A stretch of 64,000 nt of DNA from contig OY720348.1 of assembly GCA_963082975.1 (NCBI GenBank), positions 51,534,421 to 51,598,420 of the forward strand, in the 5' to 3' direction. Positions 1-10,882 of this stretch are shown piece by piece; positions within the stretch are counted from its first letter, which is position 1, and each line of letters starts with the position of its first letter. The notes below the pieces were generated by a model. The model had not been told where the DNA came from and ran no database searches. It worked only from the letters and a program-made list of their open reading frames with translations. The position numbers and the translations under genes were made by a program. This stretch comes from Labia minor (lineage: Eukaryota > Arthropoda > Insecta > Dermaptera > Spongiphoridae).

Positions 1-570
1 TAATTTTTGTATACCATAATAATATCCACTTTTCATATTATTAGACTAATAGTTCAAGATTATCTCTTATGTTTATAGATATATAAATATATATATTTCT
101 GGATGAATTTATATATAAACGCATCACACCCTAAATAAAGTATACTATTAAATTATTTACAAATCCTTACTGGTGATAATAATTATAGACCGTATTTAAA
201 TGGACACTATGTCCCTAACGGTTATCCACTTTGTTAACAAAGAGCATAGCATAGTGGAAGGTCTATTCATAGAAATGTAGATAGATTCACAAGCAAGGTA
301 TTAAACAATAGAGGGATTACATACAATTTTACATTTGTAACATTAGAAGGAATATAATAGAATGGTGTTTTGATGACATAAAAATTTTCTCTTAGAGCTT
401 GAAGATGATTTATTAACTTCTAAAAAACATAGAAAACTCACCGCCCTCCCACTCGGTCTGAAGGTATTATTGAAATTATCCTCATCAACAAACTTATTTT
501 TCGGAAATTCATCCATATTTGTTTTATATAACTAAATGATCATAAGTTATGTGGGAAATTTAAACTGTAA

Positions 571-1141
571 AAAATCTGGAGTGTCTCCACTCGACTATCT
601 CGCAAATTTCATCTCATAGAATTTCAGCTTGATTGAATAGCTGAAAGTACCGGAATTAATTTTTTAACACGTCGATGTCGAGATTTTGATGTTTTTATAC
701 GTTTTGAAGGTCCCTGGTCACTTTCACTTATGTTGAGAAAAATGTCTGTGTGTGTATGTAGACAAGATTTCGCAAAAACACGGTTTGAGCTAGAATAATG
801 AAATTTGGAACACGGGCATTATTAAAAATTCGTAGTTTTAAGAAATGAAGAATAAAGATATATGTTTGATAGTTTTTCACATGATTAATAATTGTATAAA
901 ACTGCTATATATAGAATTTCAGCTTGATTCAATCGCTGAAAGTACCGGAATTAATTTTTTAACACGTTGACTGGAAATCACGCGCCAGGACGTGACGTGG
1001 TGCCATCGACAAAGAGTCAAAGACGCACTGATTTAATATATTTTTATTCATTTTAATTTATAATTAATTAAATTTAATTTACATAAATATAATATATGTT
1101 AATTAACCCAATTCAAATTTTCTGGAGACACACCAGATATT
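571..1141 (+). mobile_element. Family A HINE-like element, copy A1 (rearranged)
   Basis: Family A is a roughly 560-600 bp repeat with about ten copies in this window. The plus-form starts with a hairpin (ACTATCTC, short loop, GAGATAGT), has a TG-rich microsatellite in the middle, and ends with GCGAGATAGT plus a second hairpin (GAGTG-GAGA-CACTC). It carries no coding capacity. This copy is rearranged: its first 40 bases are the 3' terminal hairpin in inverted orientation, followed by a duplicate of the internal block that recurs at about 914-963, then the body in plus orientation from about 671. The 5' hairpin is missing. The architecture matches Helentron-associated INEs by established knowledge; membership is inferred. 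Confidence 0.75.
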
Positions 1142-1590
1142 TTGATTAATTTTAATTTCTAAGTTATATATACATATATAATTGTTGTTGTATTGGTAAT
1201 AAACAAATATTTAGTAACTTGTGCTGGAATAAAATGATTAGTATCTCAAGTGTGTATCAGTACTATTATTACTACTACTATGATACTAATCAGTGTTTGA
1301 TTAATCGATCAAGTACTAATATTAGTATTAATCAATCAATTAAAGAAGATGTACCAAAATACTATGTATTATATATTATAATATAAATATCATTTAAAAT
1401 ACTGAAAGTTGTCATTTATATATTAGTATATATTTACATATATATGTGTGTGTATTGAAGAGAGAGGGAGAATATCATTCTAATAATTTTTATGAAAAGA
1501 TTCATAATATTTTCTTTCTTCAAATAAGTCAAATTGGGGAAGCGATTTGAAAAATATAGAAGCCTTCCAAAGAGGATTGAAGTATTAGAA

Positions 1591-1989
1591 TAGGGGTGGT
1601 CAACCCGCGGCCCGCGGGCCGCATGCGGCCCGCCGTAAACATTTTTGCGGCCTTCGAGATTCATCACACTTTTATATTCTGCGCCCTCATGAAACAAATA
1701 TCGCACTAGTGAAATAAATATGATTTCATTTTTTTTATTTCGTTGTTTCTTTTTTTATTTTTAGTATTATATATTTTTTACAATGTGCATTCCGTATCAT
1801 TATTATTATATTATATATTATATATGTTTATAAGTTAAAATAATAGTAAACATAATAAAAATTCATTATTTGTCAATTTGTCACACCAAACAATATCTAT
1901 AATGGGTATGTATAATTTTATATGCGGCCCGCGAAGTTATGATGCATTTCCAAAGTGGCCCGCAAGATCATTTGGGTTGGCCACCTCTG
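1591..1989. mobile_element. Non-autonomous hAT element (MITE)
   Basis: A 399-bp element flanked by a perfect 8-bp direct repeat, tattagaa (1583-1590 and 1990-1997), the size expected for hAT target duplications. The ends are imperfect inverted repeats of the form (T/C)AGGGGTGG(T/C)CAACC. Just inside each end are runs of the motif GCGGCCCGC, a well-known feature of one widespread hAT MITE group. The interior is AT-rich with no transposase. The local GC spike here comes from the element, not from a gene. Confidence 0.88.
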
Positions 1990-1997
1990 TATTAGAA

Positions 1998-3004
1998 TTT
2001 AGGAGACCAATATAAATATATATTTATCGATTTACATGTTTTTGTAATTCCATTTGAACACATTAATTATTTTAATATGAGTTTAAGAATAAATTTACAT
2101 TAAATTTGGAAAAAAGAAATGAAAACGGTATATGAAAAGAGGAGGGTGGGGAAAAGGAAAGTGAATGAGAAAAAAAAAATGTAGGTCATTAGAAAGAAGA
2201 AAGAAAACACTTTCTTGGAATTTTAATTTTATTAGAAAGACACAACAGCCAATTAGAAAACAACCTCGGGGTATACCAAAGAATATATATGGAATTTGAA
2301 GCGAATGAGAATTGGATGGAAATAAGTCAGAATAGGAATGACTGGAGTTAAGCTGGCTTGAACTTTCGAGATATGTAGCAAAGTAGATAAGTATGAAGAT
2401 ATTATTTACAGAATCCAAAATAAAATAATTTTTTATCAACAAACAAATATTAATTTTTCACATAAAAGTATACTTAATAAATCTCTATAAAATACGTATA
2501 TATGGATATAAAAAAGTCAAATTGAAAAATATCATTTTATTTAAAAATACATCGAGAAAAAAGTATATTAAACTATATTTTCAATAAGAGTCATATTGAA
2601 TTCAATGTTCTAATAGAATAAAAAAAAATAAATAAAAAAAAAACTTCAAAATAGAATATTTATAATTTGAAATGAGAATAAGGCAATGATTGAGAAATAA
2701 AAATAAAATAGTAGTGTTTTATAATGATCGATAAAACATAAAATACAATAAATACATATTTAATTTTTATATCTACAAAAAATATAAAATGTCAATTGAT
2801 TTCAAATTTAGAATTTTTAAAATTTTTAATTTCGTTCTTTATAAGTCCCACCCACATAACAGGAGACTATTAATCAATTTAGTCGAATATTTTAAAATTA
2901 ACTTTATTTTAATATATTATATAAGTATTGCATCTGGTTGATTGATTAATTAATTAATTAATTAAAATTCTAATTTAAAATATATATTATATTTTATTTT
3001 ATCT
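1998..3004. other. AT-rich spacer, no gene seen
   Basis: Low-complexity A/T sequence with short A-runs and a (TTAA)n tract near 2940. An open frame on the minus strand around 2095-2442 is rich in F, L, S and H and looks like translated AT-rich spacer. Nothing else is supported. Confidence 0.6.
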
Positions 3005-3098
3005 TATATACTAGTAAAAATTGTATATATGTATTTATTTGTATTTTTGAAATCTTAAACAGGTCTAAAGATTTTATTGAAATTCACACCAAAGATAA
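3005..3098 (-). repeat. Family C fragment (3' end)
   Basis: Minus-strand fragment of dispersed family C, recognised by its conserved terminus (CAATTTTTGCTAGTATAATA-like; here actagtaaaaattgt) and the adjoining block running to 'gaaattcacacc'. The same end occurs near 11.56, 23.68, 39.04, 51.54 and 56.09 kb. Confidence 0.6.
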
Positions 3099-3334
3099 CC
3101 CCGGCGAGATAGTAAAAAAATTATTGAATACATATGATCTAATAATATTAAATACAAATAGAAAAGCATAAATAAATAATTATTTAATTCCTATTCCTTT
3201 GAAATATATGAAATTTTTTCATTTATTTTATAATTATTAGTTAATATTTATTTTATTAATTAGTAAGTATACTTTATAATGTTTTTTTTTCTCTAAAATA
3301 TTTGAAATTTTATAATCTGTTTTGTCGTTTAATT

Positions 3335-3927
3335 ACTATCTCGTAAGAGATAGTATTGCGATCACGAAAATTTTCGATGTAGAGATTTTGATGTTTTTAT
3401 ACGTTTTGAAGGTTCCTGAATCATTTTCACTAAGGTTGAGAAAAATGTCTGTGTGTGTGTGGGTGTGTATGTAACCAAGATTACGCAAAAAAGTTTTGAG
3501 CTATAATGATGAAATTTGGTACATGAGCATTATTCAAAATTCATAGTTTTCTATCAACTTTTGAGAAATGTAGCTCAACCGGAAGAGGGTCATTACTTAC
3601 AACGTTTTGATTTTTTTTCCTCTAAAGTGACCGTAAAAATAAAGATATATGTTTGATAATTTTTCACATGATTAATGATTGTATAAAACTGCTATATATA
3701 TAATTTCAGTTTGAATGATTCGCTGAAATTACCAGAATTAATTTTTTAACACTGCAAATCTCACGCGCCAACACGTGACGTGGTGCCATCAACAAAAAGC
3801 CAAACATGTGCTGGTTTAATATTTATTATATTTATAATTTATAATTAATTAAATTTAATTTAAATATAATATATTATGTTATTTAATCCAATTCAAATTG
3901 CGAGATAGTCGAGTGGAGACACTCCAG
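3335..3927 (+). mobile_element. Family A HINE-like element, copy A2 (near complete)
   Basis: A near full-length copy. It opens with the hairpin ACTATCTCGTAAGAGATAGT (3335-3354), carries the TG microsatellite around 3448-3472, and ends with GCGAGATAGT and the stem-loop GAGTGGAGACACTC followed by CAG. This copy and A6 (20.8 kb) are the best for defining the family's ends. No open frame of note. Confidence 0.82.
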
Positions 3928-4255
3928 CTAATTTTTTTATAATTTTTATAAATTTTTATTAGTTAATTTTATGTTGTTTTTTTTATTTATTTTCGTGTTT
4001 ATTTTTTATTAAATTACTAATTTATATTTAATTATTTATTGTTCCTTTTAGAGATAGTTTTATAATTTTTAATATTTTTTCACTAAAATATTATTTCATT
4101 ATTATTAATATTATTTATTATTATTGAGGACCCATTCATTTCAATTAGATTGATGCAATGATTTAACATTTAATAATTGTAATAAATAATTAAAGATTTG
4201 TATATCAATATTTTTGAAAGGGTCGAGCGAGAGCTCGGTGTTCCAGGTACTAATA
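3928..4255 (+). repeat. Family D dispersed repeat
   Basis: Begins right after A2. Its later part (ttcatttcaattagattg...gatgcaatgat...taataattgtaataaata) recurs near 56.6 kb and 57.5 kb. It ends in a GC-rich terminus, gtcgagcgagagctcggtg, shared with the copy ending at about 57.58 kb. The copy at 56.3-56.7 kb is preceded by a tRNA-like head, so family D may be a SINE or carry a SINE head. Class uncertain. Confidence 0.5.
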
Positions 4256-4455
4256 TGTAATGCGAGATATATATTATTAATTGTTATGTGACAAATTTAT
4301 AATAAGATGCGGTATTTATAAAAAAAACGACCTGTATATATATTGGCTTAAGATAAAATGCATATTAGGTATATATAATATTATCTTTGACCCATATTAA
4401 ATAATATTAGTGTTAAGCTTTAAGTACACTAAATTGCAAAAGGTTCCATGTCTTT

Positions 4456-4746
4456 CTACCCCTCCCTCCTACACGACCTAACATTGCTCCAACTTAGAAC
4501 TGTGTGATCCCCGAGAGGACTTGCCCGGATTAACTCGATAGTCTTGTCGACGGCGACATCAGTGTCTTTGTCGTTGTCCTGGAGGCGGCGGCTGCTGTTG
4601 GTGCCATTTGGTGACGGAGAAACGACAGCGGTTTCGTAATTACGACCAGACGATAAGGACGATGGAAATGGCGAGTGAGAGGGCTTATTTGTATAAACAG
4701 AGGGATTAGCACTGTCTACACCCTGCAGCTCACCTGAGGCGGTTGT
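4456..4746 (-). CDS. Candidate coding exon, ATG-less open frame (unknown protein)
   Basis: A 291-base minus-strand reading frame stays open for 96 codons and ends at a TAG (4456-4458), in a GC-rich island surrounded by very AT-rich DNA. It contains no methionine, so it can only be coding as a spliced exon. The translation is balanced and protein-like: a Ser/Pro-rich first half (HSPFPSSLSSGRNYETAVVS), then a polar stretch (NGTNSSRRLQDNDKDTDVAV), then a segment that could be structured (DKTIELIRASPLGDHTVLSW). A plausible acceptor (branch-like ttctaaac, then gcctcag) lies on the minus strand ending at about 4735. I do not recognise the family. It could be a 3' terminal exon or an exon with an unseen donor before the TAG. 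A chance open frame cannot be excluded, but composition and length argue for coding. Confidence 0.5.
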   Translation of the reverse strand, partial: TTASGELQGVDSANPSVYTNKPSHSPFPSSLSSGRNYETAVVSPSPNGTNSSRRLQDNDKDTDVAVDKTIELIRASPLGDHTVLSWSNVRSCRREG

Positions 4747-5020
4747 TTAGAAATTTTCTATTACATTTAGAAATACGAGGAATTTCAAATAAAATAATTT
4801 TTGAAAAATCTAAGTGCATTACAACAAATTTTATTTTATGAAACTCGATAAGAATAGAAATAATTGAATCTATATGTATATATAGATATAATATAATTGA
4901 AAACCTATTATTATGGAGAATAATGAGGATAACGAGGAATTGGATGACTTCAATGTAATTTCAAAACAGGAAGTTATATTACAATGCGCGGGATTCTTTG
5001 CTAGAATGTGAAAGAAAAAA
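4747..5020. other. AT-rich spacer
   Basis: Would be intron next to the candidate exon if that exon is real. No repeat family recognised. Confidence 0.4.
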
Positions 5021-5530
5021 ATTTGGAGTCTCTCTACTCGACTATCTCTTAATTAATATATATATTATATTTAAATTAAATTATAAATTAAAATTAATAA
5101 TAATATTTATTACACCGCGTGATTGCCAGTCAACGTGTTAAAAAATTAATTCCGTTATTTTTAGCGATTCAATCAAGTTCAATTTCTATATATATATATA
5201 TAGCAGTTTTATACAATTTTTAATCATGTGAAAAACTATCAAACATAAATCTTTATTTTTACGGTTGGTTTAGAGGAAAAAAAATGAAAACGTGGGGTAG
5301 GTAATGATCCTCTTTCGAATGAGCTACATTTCTTAAAACTACGAATTTTTAATAATGGCCGTGTTCCAAATTTCATTATTCTAGCTCAAACCGTTTTTGC
5401 GAAATACACACACAGATATTTTTCTCAACATAAGTGAAAGTGACCAGGGACCTTCAAAACGTATAAAAACATCAAAATCTCCACATCAAAAATTTCAATG
5501 ATCGCAATATCATCTCTGTCGATATAGTAA
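5021..5530 (-). mobile_element. Family A HINE-like element, copy A3
   Basis: Minus-orientation copy: starts with the inverted 3' hairpin region (ttggagtctctctactcgactatc) and ends at a decayed 5' hairpin (tctctgtcgatatagt). The family B copy begins within a few bases of its end, so the two elements directly abut. The microsatellite is nearly lost (acacacacag, about 5406-5416). Confidence 0.78.
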
Positions 5531-5533
5531 TAA

Positions 5534-6173
5534 GTTGACCTGTGGCCAGGTCCGAACCGACCGACGGTTTGAAGTAAATTAATTAGCAGCTACAGAAACA
5601 ATTTCAAATAATTTTAATATATCTGTTAATGTAATAAAAAACAGATATGGATACATAAATAATAAATATAAACATTTTTAATTTTATTTATAATATATAT
5701 GCAAGACCAGGCTGTGACGTCATGAATGGCTGGATGACGTCATATAATTTTAAATCAAGAAAAAACTAATAAATATGATTTTCCCGAGGATAAAACTAAT
5801 ACAAAGTGCATGATTCGTGATGATATATAAAAAAATCTCCTCATGTGAAATTTGGTGTGAAAATAACCCTTCCCTTCCTATCGTCGATCGCTAATACTAC
5901 CACTTACGGTTTCCGGATTTGCACCAAAAGTTGATCAATTCATCCCACTGATGCATTAAGTAAATATACCAAATTTCATCAAAATCGGTTGGGCCGTTCA
6001 GGCTGTACACATCTTTACGGACGGACGGACGGACAGACGGACGGACAGACATCATGCTAAAAATACTTTTTTCTGTTAAGAAAATGCCTGATTCGTGGAG
6101 ATATGTAAAAATCTCCACATGTGAAATTTGGTGTGAAAACAATACCTCCCTTACTATCGTCGGTCGGTAAAAA
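5534..6173 (+). mobile_element. Family B HINE-like element, copy B1
   Basis: Family B (about 630 bp) begins with the stem-loop GACCTGTGGCCAGGTC and ACCGACCGACG, carries a paired gacgtcat motif, then a (GGAC)n microsatellite (6017-6050; the GTCY type on the other strand), and ends with CGTCGGTCGGTAAAAA, the inverse of the start motif. It contains the phrase 'ccaaatttcatcaaaatc' common in insect repeats. No protein: the short open frames inside it recur in each copy only because the element is repeated. Architecture parallels family A. Confidence 0.82.
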
Positions 6174-6955
6174 TACAATGAAAAGGATATTTGAGGTGGT
6201 AGGGAGAAAATTGGAGGAAGTTGCCAGGAATAGGAATTATTATAGAGAAATATGATTGGTAAACGATATGTAGTTGTAACTGCAAATCCAAAGGTTCACA
6301 TGTCACCAAATTCCAAAATTAATAATAACTTTAATTAAATAATAAATAATAATAATAATAAGTAAAATAAATGGTTTACAATTGTTTAAATATTCTAAGA
6401 TCAATTTTGTTTTTCCTTTTAGCTGTCATAAGTTTGATTTTATAAATATTTAGGAACCCTTAATGAAATTTTGGATTTTAATATTTACCTTATATATATA
6501 TATACATACAATAGATTAATATTATATAACTATTTAAATAATGGATTTTACTACAAAAATGTATGTGTGTATCACGGCATTTTCCTCAATATTACTGGAT
6601 TGTTTTCACGTCTTAATTATTAATTACACGATCATAAACACGTTTCGGAAATTGGACGGTTATTTCCGCTTTAATTAGAATATGAAGAAAGGAGGGGGTA
6701 CACTAATTGAAATCAAGACGTCATTTCATTATAATGCATAATCAATAGTCGAATAACGAATACATACTTTTTTTTTATTTTTCATATTTTATAGAGTAAA
6801 AATTCATTAAATTCCATGAATATTTTTCAAAATAAATAAATTACAAAAAAAAAATAATAACAAAAATGTTTTGTTTTTTTTTTTTTTTGTTCTGGGATGG
6901 TTTTTATAATTTTGATTTGATTTATTATATTATTATAATATTTTCACCAGAAAAA
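6174..6955. other. AT-rich spacer, no gene seen
   Basis: Poly-T and TA-rich sequence with (AAT)n near 6345-6360. No repeat family or coding signal recognised. Confidence 0.5.
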
Positions 6956-7495
6956 TTAAGATACTTATTTTTATTATTCCTACTTTGCAAATATTTACAG
7001 ATCTGCACGTTTCATGATGAAGTGCAAAATTTTATATTTTTTCATTTTTTCTTTTTTATTTAAATTCATTTTACATTTTTTAATCAAAAATAAAGTGTAA
7101 TTTATATTTTTTTATATTATAAAAATTAAGATACTTATTATAAAAAAAAAGATACTTATTTTTATTATTCCTACTTTGCAAATATTTACAGATCTGCACG
7201 TTTCATGATGAAGTGCAAAATTTTATATTTTTTCATTTTTTCTTTTTTATTTAAATTCATTTTACATTTTTTAATCAAAAATAAAGTGTAATTTATATAT
7301 TTTTATATTATAAAAATTAAGATACTTATTATAAAAAAAAAAAGATACTTATTTTTATTATTCCTACTTTGCAAATATTTACAGATCTGCAGGTTTTATG
7401 ATCAAGTGCAAAATTATATTTTTTAATTTTTTTTATTTTTATTTAAATTCAATTTACATTTTTTAATCAAAAATAAAACTGTAATATATGTTTTA
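6956..7495 (+). repeat. Tandem repeat, three units of about 192 bp
   Basis: The block beginning gatacttatttttattatt recurs at 6960, 7151 and 7344 (periods about 191 and 193). Each unit contains tttgcaaatatttacagatc, then gtgcaaaatt, then aatcaaaaataaa. Units 1 and 2 are almost identical; unit 3 is shorter and diverged (gcaggttttatgatcaag against gcacgtttcatgatgaag). This suggests a recent duplication added to an older one. The short open frame in unit 1 is not conserved as protein. Confidence 0.88.
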
Positions 7496-7829
7496 TTATA
7501 TTATATATTTAATATTGAAGTTGTCTTGAATTTAATTAGAAATATATTTTCTATAACACAAATCAATTATCATAATCAGAATAAAATGTGATGAATATTT
7601 GGATCTATGATATGTAATAGAATGTTTTTAGATGAGGCAATTGGCGATTTTTTAATCAGTGGGTGGTTCGGAATGTTTTTAATGTCTTTAATGTAGTGAT
7701 AGGGGGCGGGTTCTTGAGCGGGTGCTTACTTACAAGATTAAATTTAAGGGAATTGATTGTAAATGTATTTGTAATTGTTTTTATAGGAAGTTCTCTTCTA
7801 CTCTGATCAAGTGTTGAAATGAATCAGCT

Positions 7830-8055
7830 TTGGATCAATATATTAGAATTAAAAATAATATTAAAAATATTAAAGATCATCCCAGGCTTAGTGATGAAAA
7901 TTGAAAAGTTACTGGAAATAAAAAATAGAGGCTTCTGATGAAGAAAATCAAGATAAGGGAGAGATATAAATAAGATGATATGTAATACCGATCATGCAAC
8001 ACCTTTACTCCACTTAAACGTCAACTGACTTCTTTCATCTGATGTACTAAATAAA
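7830..8055 (+). mobile_element. SINE-1 fragment (body and tail)
   Basis: Matches the body of the tRNA-derived SINE-1 family (near-complete copies at 10.6 and 45.4 kb, reverse at 26.9 kb): aaaaatagaggcttctgatg, then aaaatcaagataaggg, then ctccacttaaacg. The tRNA-like head is missing or unrecognisable. Confidence 0.55.
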
Positions 8056-8106
8056 GTCAGGGTTTTTTTTTTATAGTTCCAAAAAGTATAATTCATTATT
8101 AAATAA

Positions 8107-8737
8107 GTTGACCTGTGGCCAGGTCCGAACCGACCGACGTTTTGAAGTAAATTAATTTTCAGCTACAGAAACAATTTCAAATAATTTTAATATATCTATT
8201 AATGTAATAAAAAACAGATATGAATATAACATAAATATTTTTAATTTTATTTTATTTATAATATATATGTAAGACCAGGATGTGACGTCATGAATGGCTG
8301 GATGACGTCATATAATTTTAAATCAAGAAAAAACTAATAAATATGATTTTCCAGAGGATAAAACCAATACAAAGTGTACGATTCGTGGTGATATATAAAA
8401 AAATCTCCTCATGTAAAATTTGGTGTGAAAATAACCCTTCCCTTCCTATCGTCGATCGCTAATACTACCACTTCCGGTTTCCGGATTTGCACCAAAAGTT
8501 GATCAATTCATCCCACTGATGCATTAAGTAAATATACCAAATTTCATCAAAATCGGTTGAGCCGTTCAGGCTGTACACATCTATACGGACGAACGGACAG
8601 ACGGACGGACAGACATCATGCTAAAAATACTTTTTTCTGTTTAGAAAATGCATGGTTCGTGGAGTTATGTAAAAATCTCCACATGTGAAATTTGGTGTGA
8701 AAACAATACCTCCCTTACTATCGTCGGTCGGTAAAAA
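8107..8737 (+). mobile_element. Family B HINE-like element, copy B2
   Basis: Near complete: GTTGACCTGTGGCCAGGTCC start, paired gacgtcat motifs near 8284 and 8303, the GGAC/GACA microsatellite near 8586-8615, and the CGTCGGTCGGTAAAAAT end. A family A copy (A4) begins directly at its terminus with no spacer. Confidence 0.82.
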
Positions 8738-8738
8738 T

Positions 8739-9286
8739 CTGGAGTGTCACCACTCGACTATCACGCAAATTTGAATTGGATTAATTAACACATTTTCTAT
8801 TTAAATTAAATTAAATTAATTAAATTATAAATAAAAATAATAAATAATATTTATTAAACCAGCGCGTATTTGGCTCTATGTTGAAGACGCCACGTCACGT
8901 GCTGGCACGTGATTGGCAGACGTGTTAAAAAATTAATTCCGGTACTTTCAGCGATTTAATTAAACTGATAATTCTATATATAGCAGTTTTATACAATTTT
9001 TAATCATGTGAAAAACTATAAAACATATCTTGTAGGTAATAACCCTCTTCAAACGAGCTACATTTCTCAAAAGTTGATAGAAAACTACGAATTTTGAATA
9101 ATGCGTGTATCAAATTTCATTATTCTCGCTCAGACCGTTTTTGCGTAATCTTGTCTGCATACACACATACAGACATTTTTCTCAACCTTAGTGAAATTGA
9201 CTCAGGCACCTTCAAAACGTATAAAAACATCAAAATCTCGACATCGAAAATTTTTGTGAACGCAAAACTATCTCTGGCGAGATAGT
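8739..9286 (-). mobile_element. Family A HINE-like element, copy A4
   Basis: Complete minus-orientation copy. It begins ctggagtgtcaccactcgac (3' hairpin) and ends in the perfect 5' hairpin actatctctggcgagatagt (9267-9286). It directly follows B2, whose terminal AAAAAT runs into it. Open frames on both strands here are artefacts of the repeat. Confidence 0.82.
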
Positions 9287-10590
9287 AACAATAATTAAAT
9301 AAAAATGTATTTAATAAAAATGAACATCTATTCATTATATTTTAATAATAAAAATAAATAAATAAATAAATAAAATTAGATAAAATGCTTCATAAAATAG
9401 AATGAACTTGGAATTTTACCTTTTTACTTCTATAATTTTAAAAAAATGAGTTTATGGGGGTAGCGAGAAGGGGGTAATGGGGTGAGAGATGCAGTGTAAA
9501 TTGAAGCAATGACGACTAAAGAAAATAATCATCTTAAAATTCCCCCCTCGCTTCTTCTTGTTTTATTTTATTTACCTATTTTCACTTTTCTTATATAAAA
9601 TAGTATAGGAAATTTTATTTTTTTATTATTATTATTTTTTTTTTTTTTTTTTTCAAAAATGGTGAATAATAAAATAATCTCTCGAGATTCTTTTTATTTC
9701 TTTCTTCTTTTTCTTTCAAAAGTTATTAATTCTTTTTTTTTTCAAAAGGCGTTAGAAATGTGCGTCACTGCTTTAAAGGGTATGTCAACAGCCATTGGTT
9801 TAACGGGCGTTTCATCATTTATTAAGATTCTTCTTTTTAGACATCCATCACATTTGAATAATGAGCTTCAATATAATAGGTACTCATTCTTGGTTATTTT
9901 AACGCAGGAAAAATGCGATCACCCCCCCTCCCCCCACCACCACCTCAATCAACCCCCTCTTTGCAATTCGAGATTGTGTCTCCTCTTTAGAAAACATTCA
10001 TTCTTAAATAAATGTATCGATTTTGCTTATAAAAACGCGGATGAGGGGGGGGGGGTGAACAGAATGATAGGTTATATACCATATTATTGATTAACTTTTT
10101 CTTAATGTCTTCCTTCATAATAGGTGGGTGGGGGAAAGGAGGATGAATTGAAAGATCAATTATTTTATGTTATAGTTTGATCTTGTATATTAGAGATGAA
10201 ACAAAAATTGATTATTTTGATAATTGAATTTTGCTGATTTATAAATTGACAATAGTGATCTTTAAAAATAGTACTTATCTAAATATAATGTTATACTTTA
10301 GAAATTTACACATAAATAGCATAAATATAAAATAGCAACAATATTTAACATGATTTTCATTCTAACCTGAAAATAAGTAATAATGACAGGAAGTGATATG
10401 AGAAGTAAAGGTCATTCCAATTTTGGTGTTCTAAATGTCAAAAATAACATTACTATAAAATATAAATAATATTTTCATATTATTTCTATTGAAAATTTAA
10501 AAATTAGAGGTAAAAAATGAGCGGATATTGGAAATATAAAATAAATAAATAAACATTTTGTTCTATCATTAGAATTGAAATATTTTTCAG
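9287..10590. other. AT-rich spacer with poly-T and poly-G/C runs
   Basis: Contains (AAAT)n near 9350, long poly-T near 9640 and C- or G-runs near 9925 and 10045. One open frame on the plus strand (9659-10090, 143 codons) is the longest ATG-started frame in the window. Its translation is hydrophobic and low-complexity, with poly-F and PPSPHHH-type stretches, and has no recognisable domain, so I do not call it a gene. Confidence 0.5.
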
Positions 10591-10760
10591 GGAAGAAGGC
10601 GCCACAGGCAACATTGTGGTCACGGGCTCAAGTCCCGGACCTGACAAAAGAATTTCTCAGCATCCGGGATCAAAATTGGGAGGCTTCTGGATAAAAAGTA
10701 GCGCCTCCGATCAAAAAAATCAAGATAAAGGTGGATAGGACCCGTTATACTGATCATACT
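10591..10760 (+). mobile_element. SINE-1, tRNA-derived SINE (near complete)
   Basis: The first 70 bases resemble a degenerate tRNA: an A-box-like stretch around gccacaggcaacattgtgg and a B-box-like cgggctcaagtcccgg. Then comes a body with aaaagtagcgcctccgatc and aaaatcaagataaaggtgg, ending near actgatcat. The same order is seen at 45.4 kb and, reversed, at 26.9 kb, so this is a real dispersed family. Promoter function of the boxes is inferred. Confidence 0.72.
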
Positions 10761-10882
10761 ATGTACCAAAGTTTTTTTTTTTTTTATTTTTCAGAGAGTA
10801 TGAAGCATTTCTAACCAGCGCACAGCCAGATAAGAAATTATGTGCATTTTATTTAATATTATATATAGTAAGTTCTTGATTC

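Noticed and set aside
1600..1640. CpG island promoter near 1.6 kb
   Set aside because: The GC-rich bases belong to the hAT MITE end (GCGGCCCGC repeats).
3335..3927. CRISPR-like direct repeats for family A and B copies
   Set aside because: Copies are kilobases apart, in both orientations and hundreds of bases long, so dispersed transposons and not an array.
5897..6178. Minus-strand frame recurring at 32.2 and 61.5 kb as a conserved protein family
   Set aside because: The repeated protein is just the translation of family B across its microsatellite. The repeat explains the conservation, and frames differ by indels.
9659..10090. Longest ATG-started open frame (143 codons, plus strand) as a gene
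   Set aside because: The translation is dominated by F/L/S/I and low-complexity Pro/His from poly-T and poly-C runs. No domain or signal is recognised; it can be explained by base composition.
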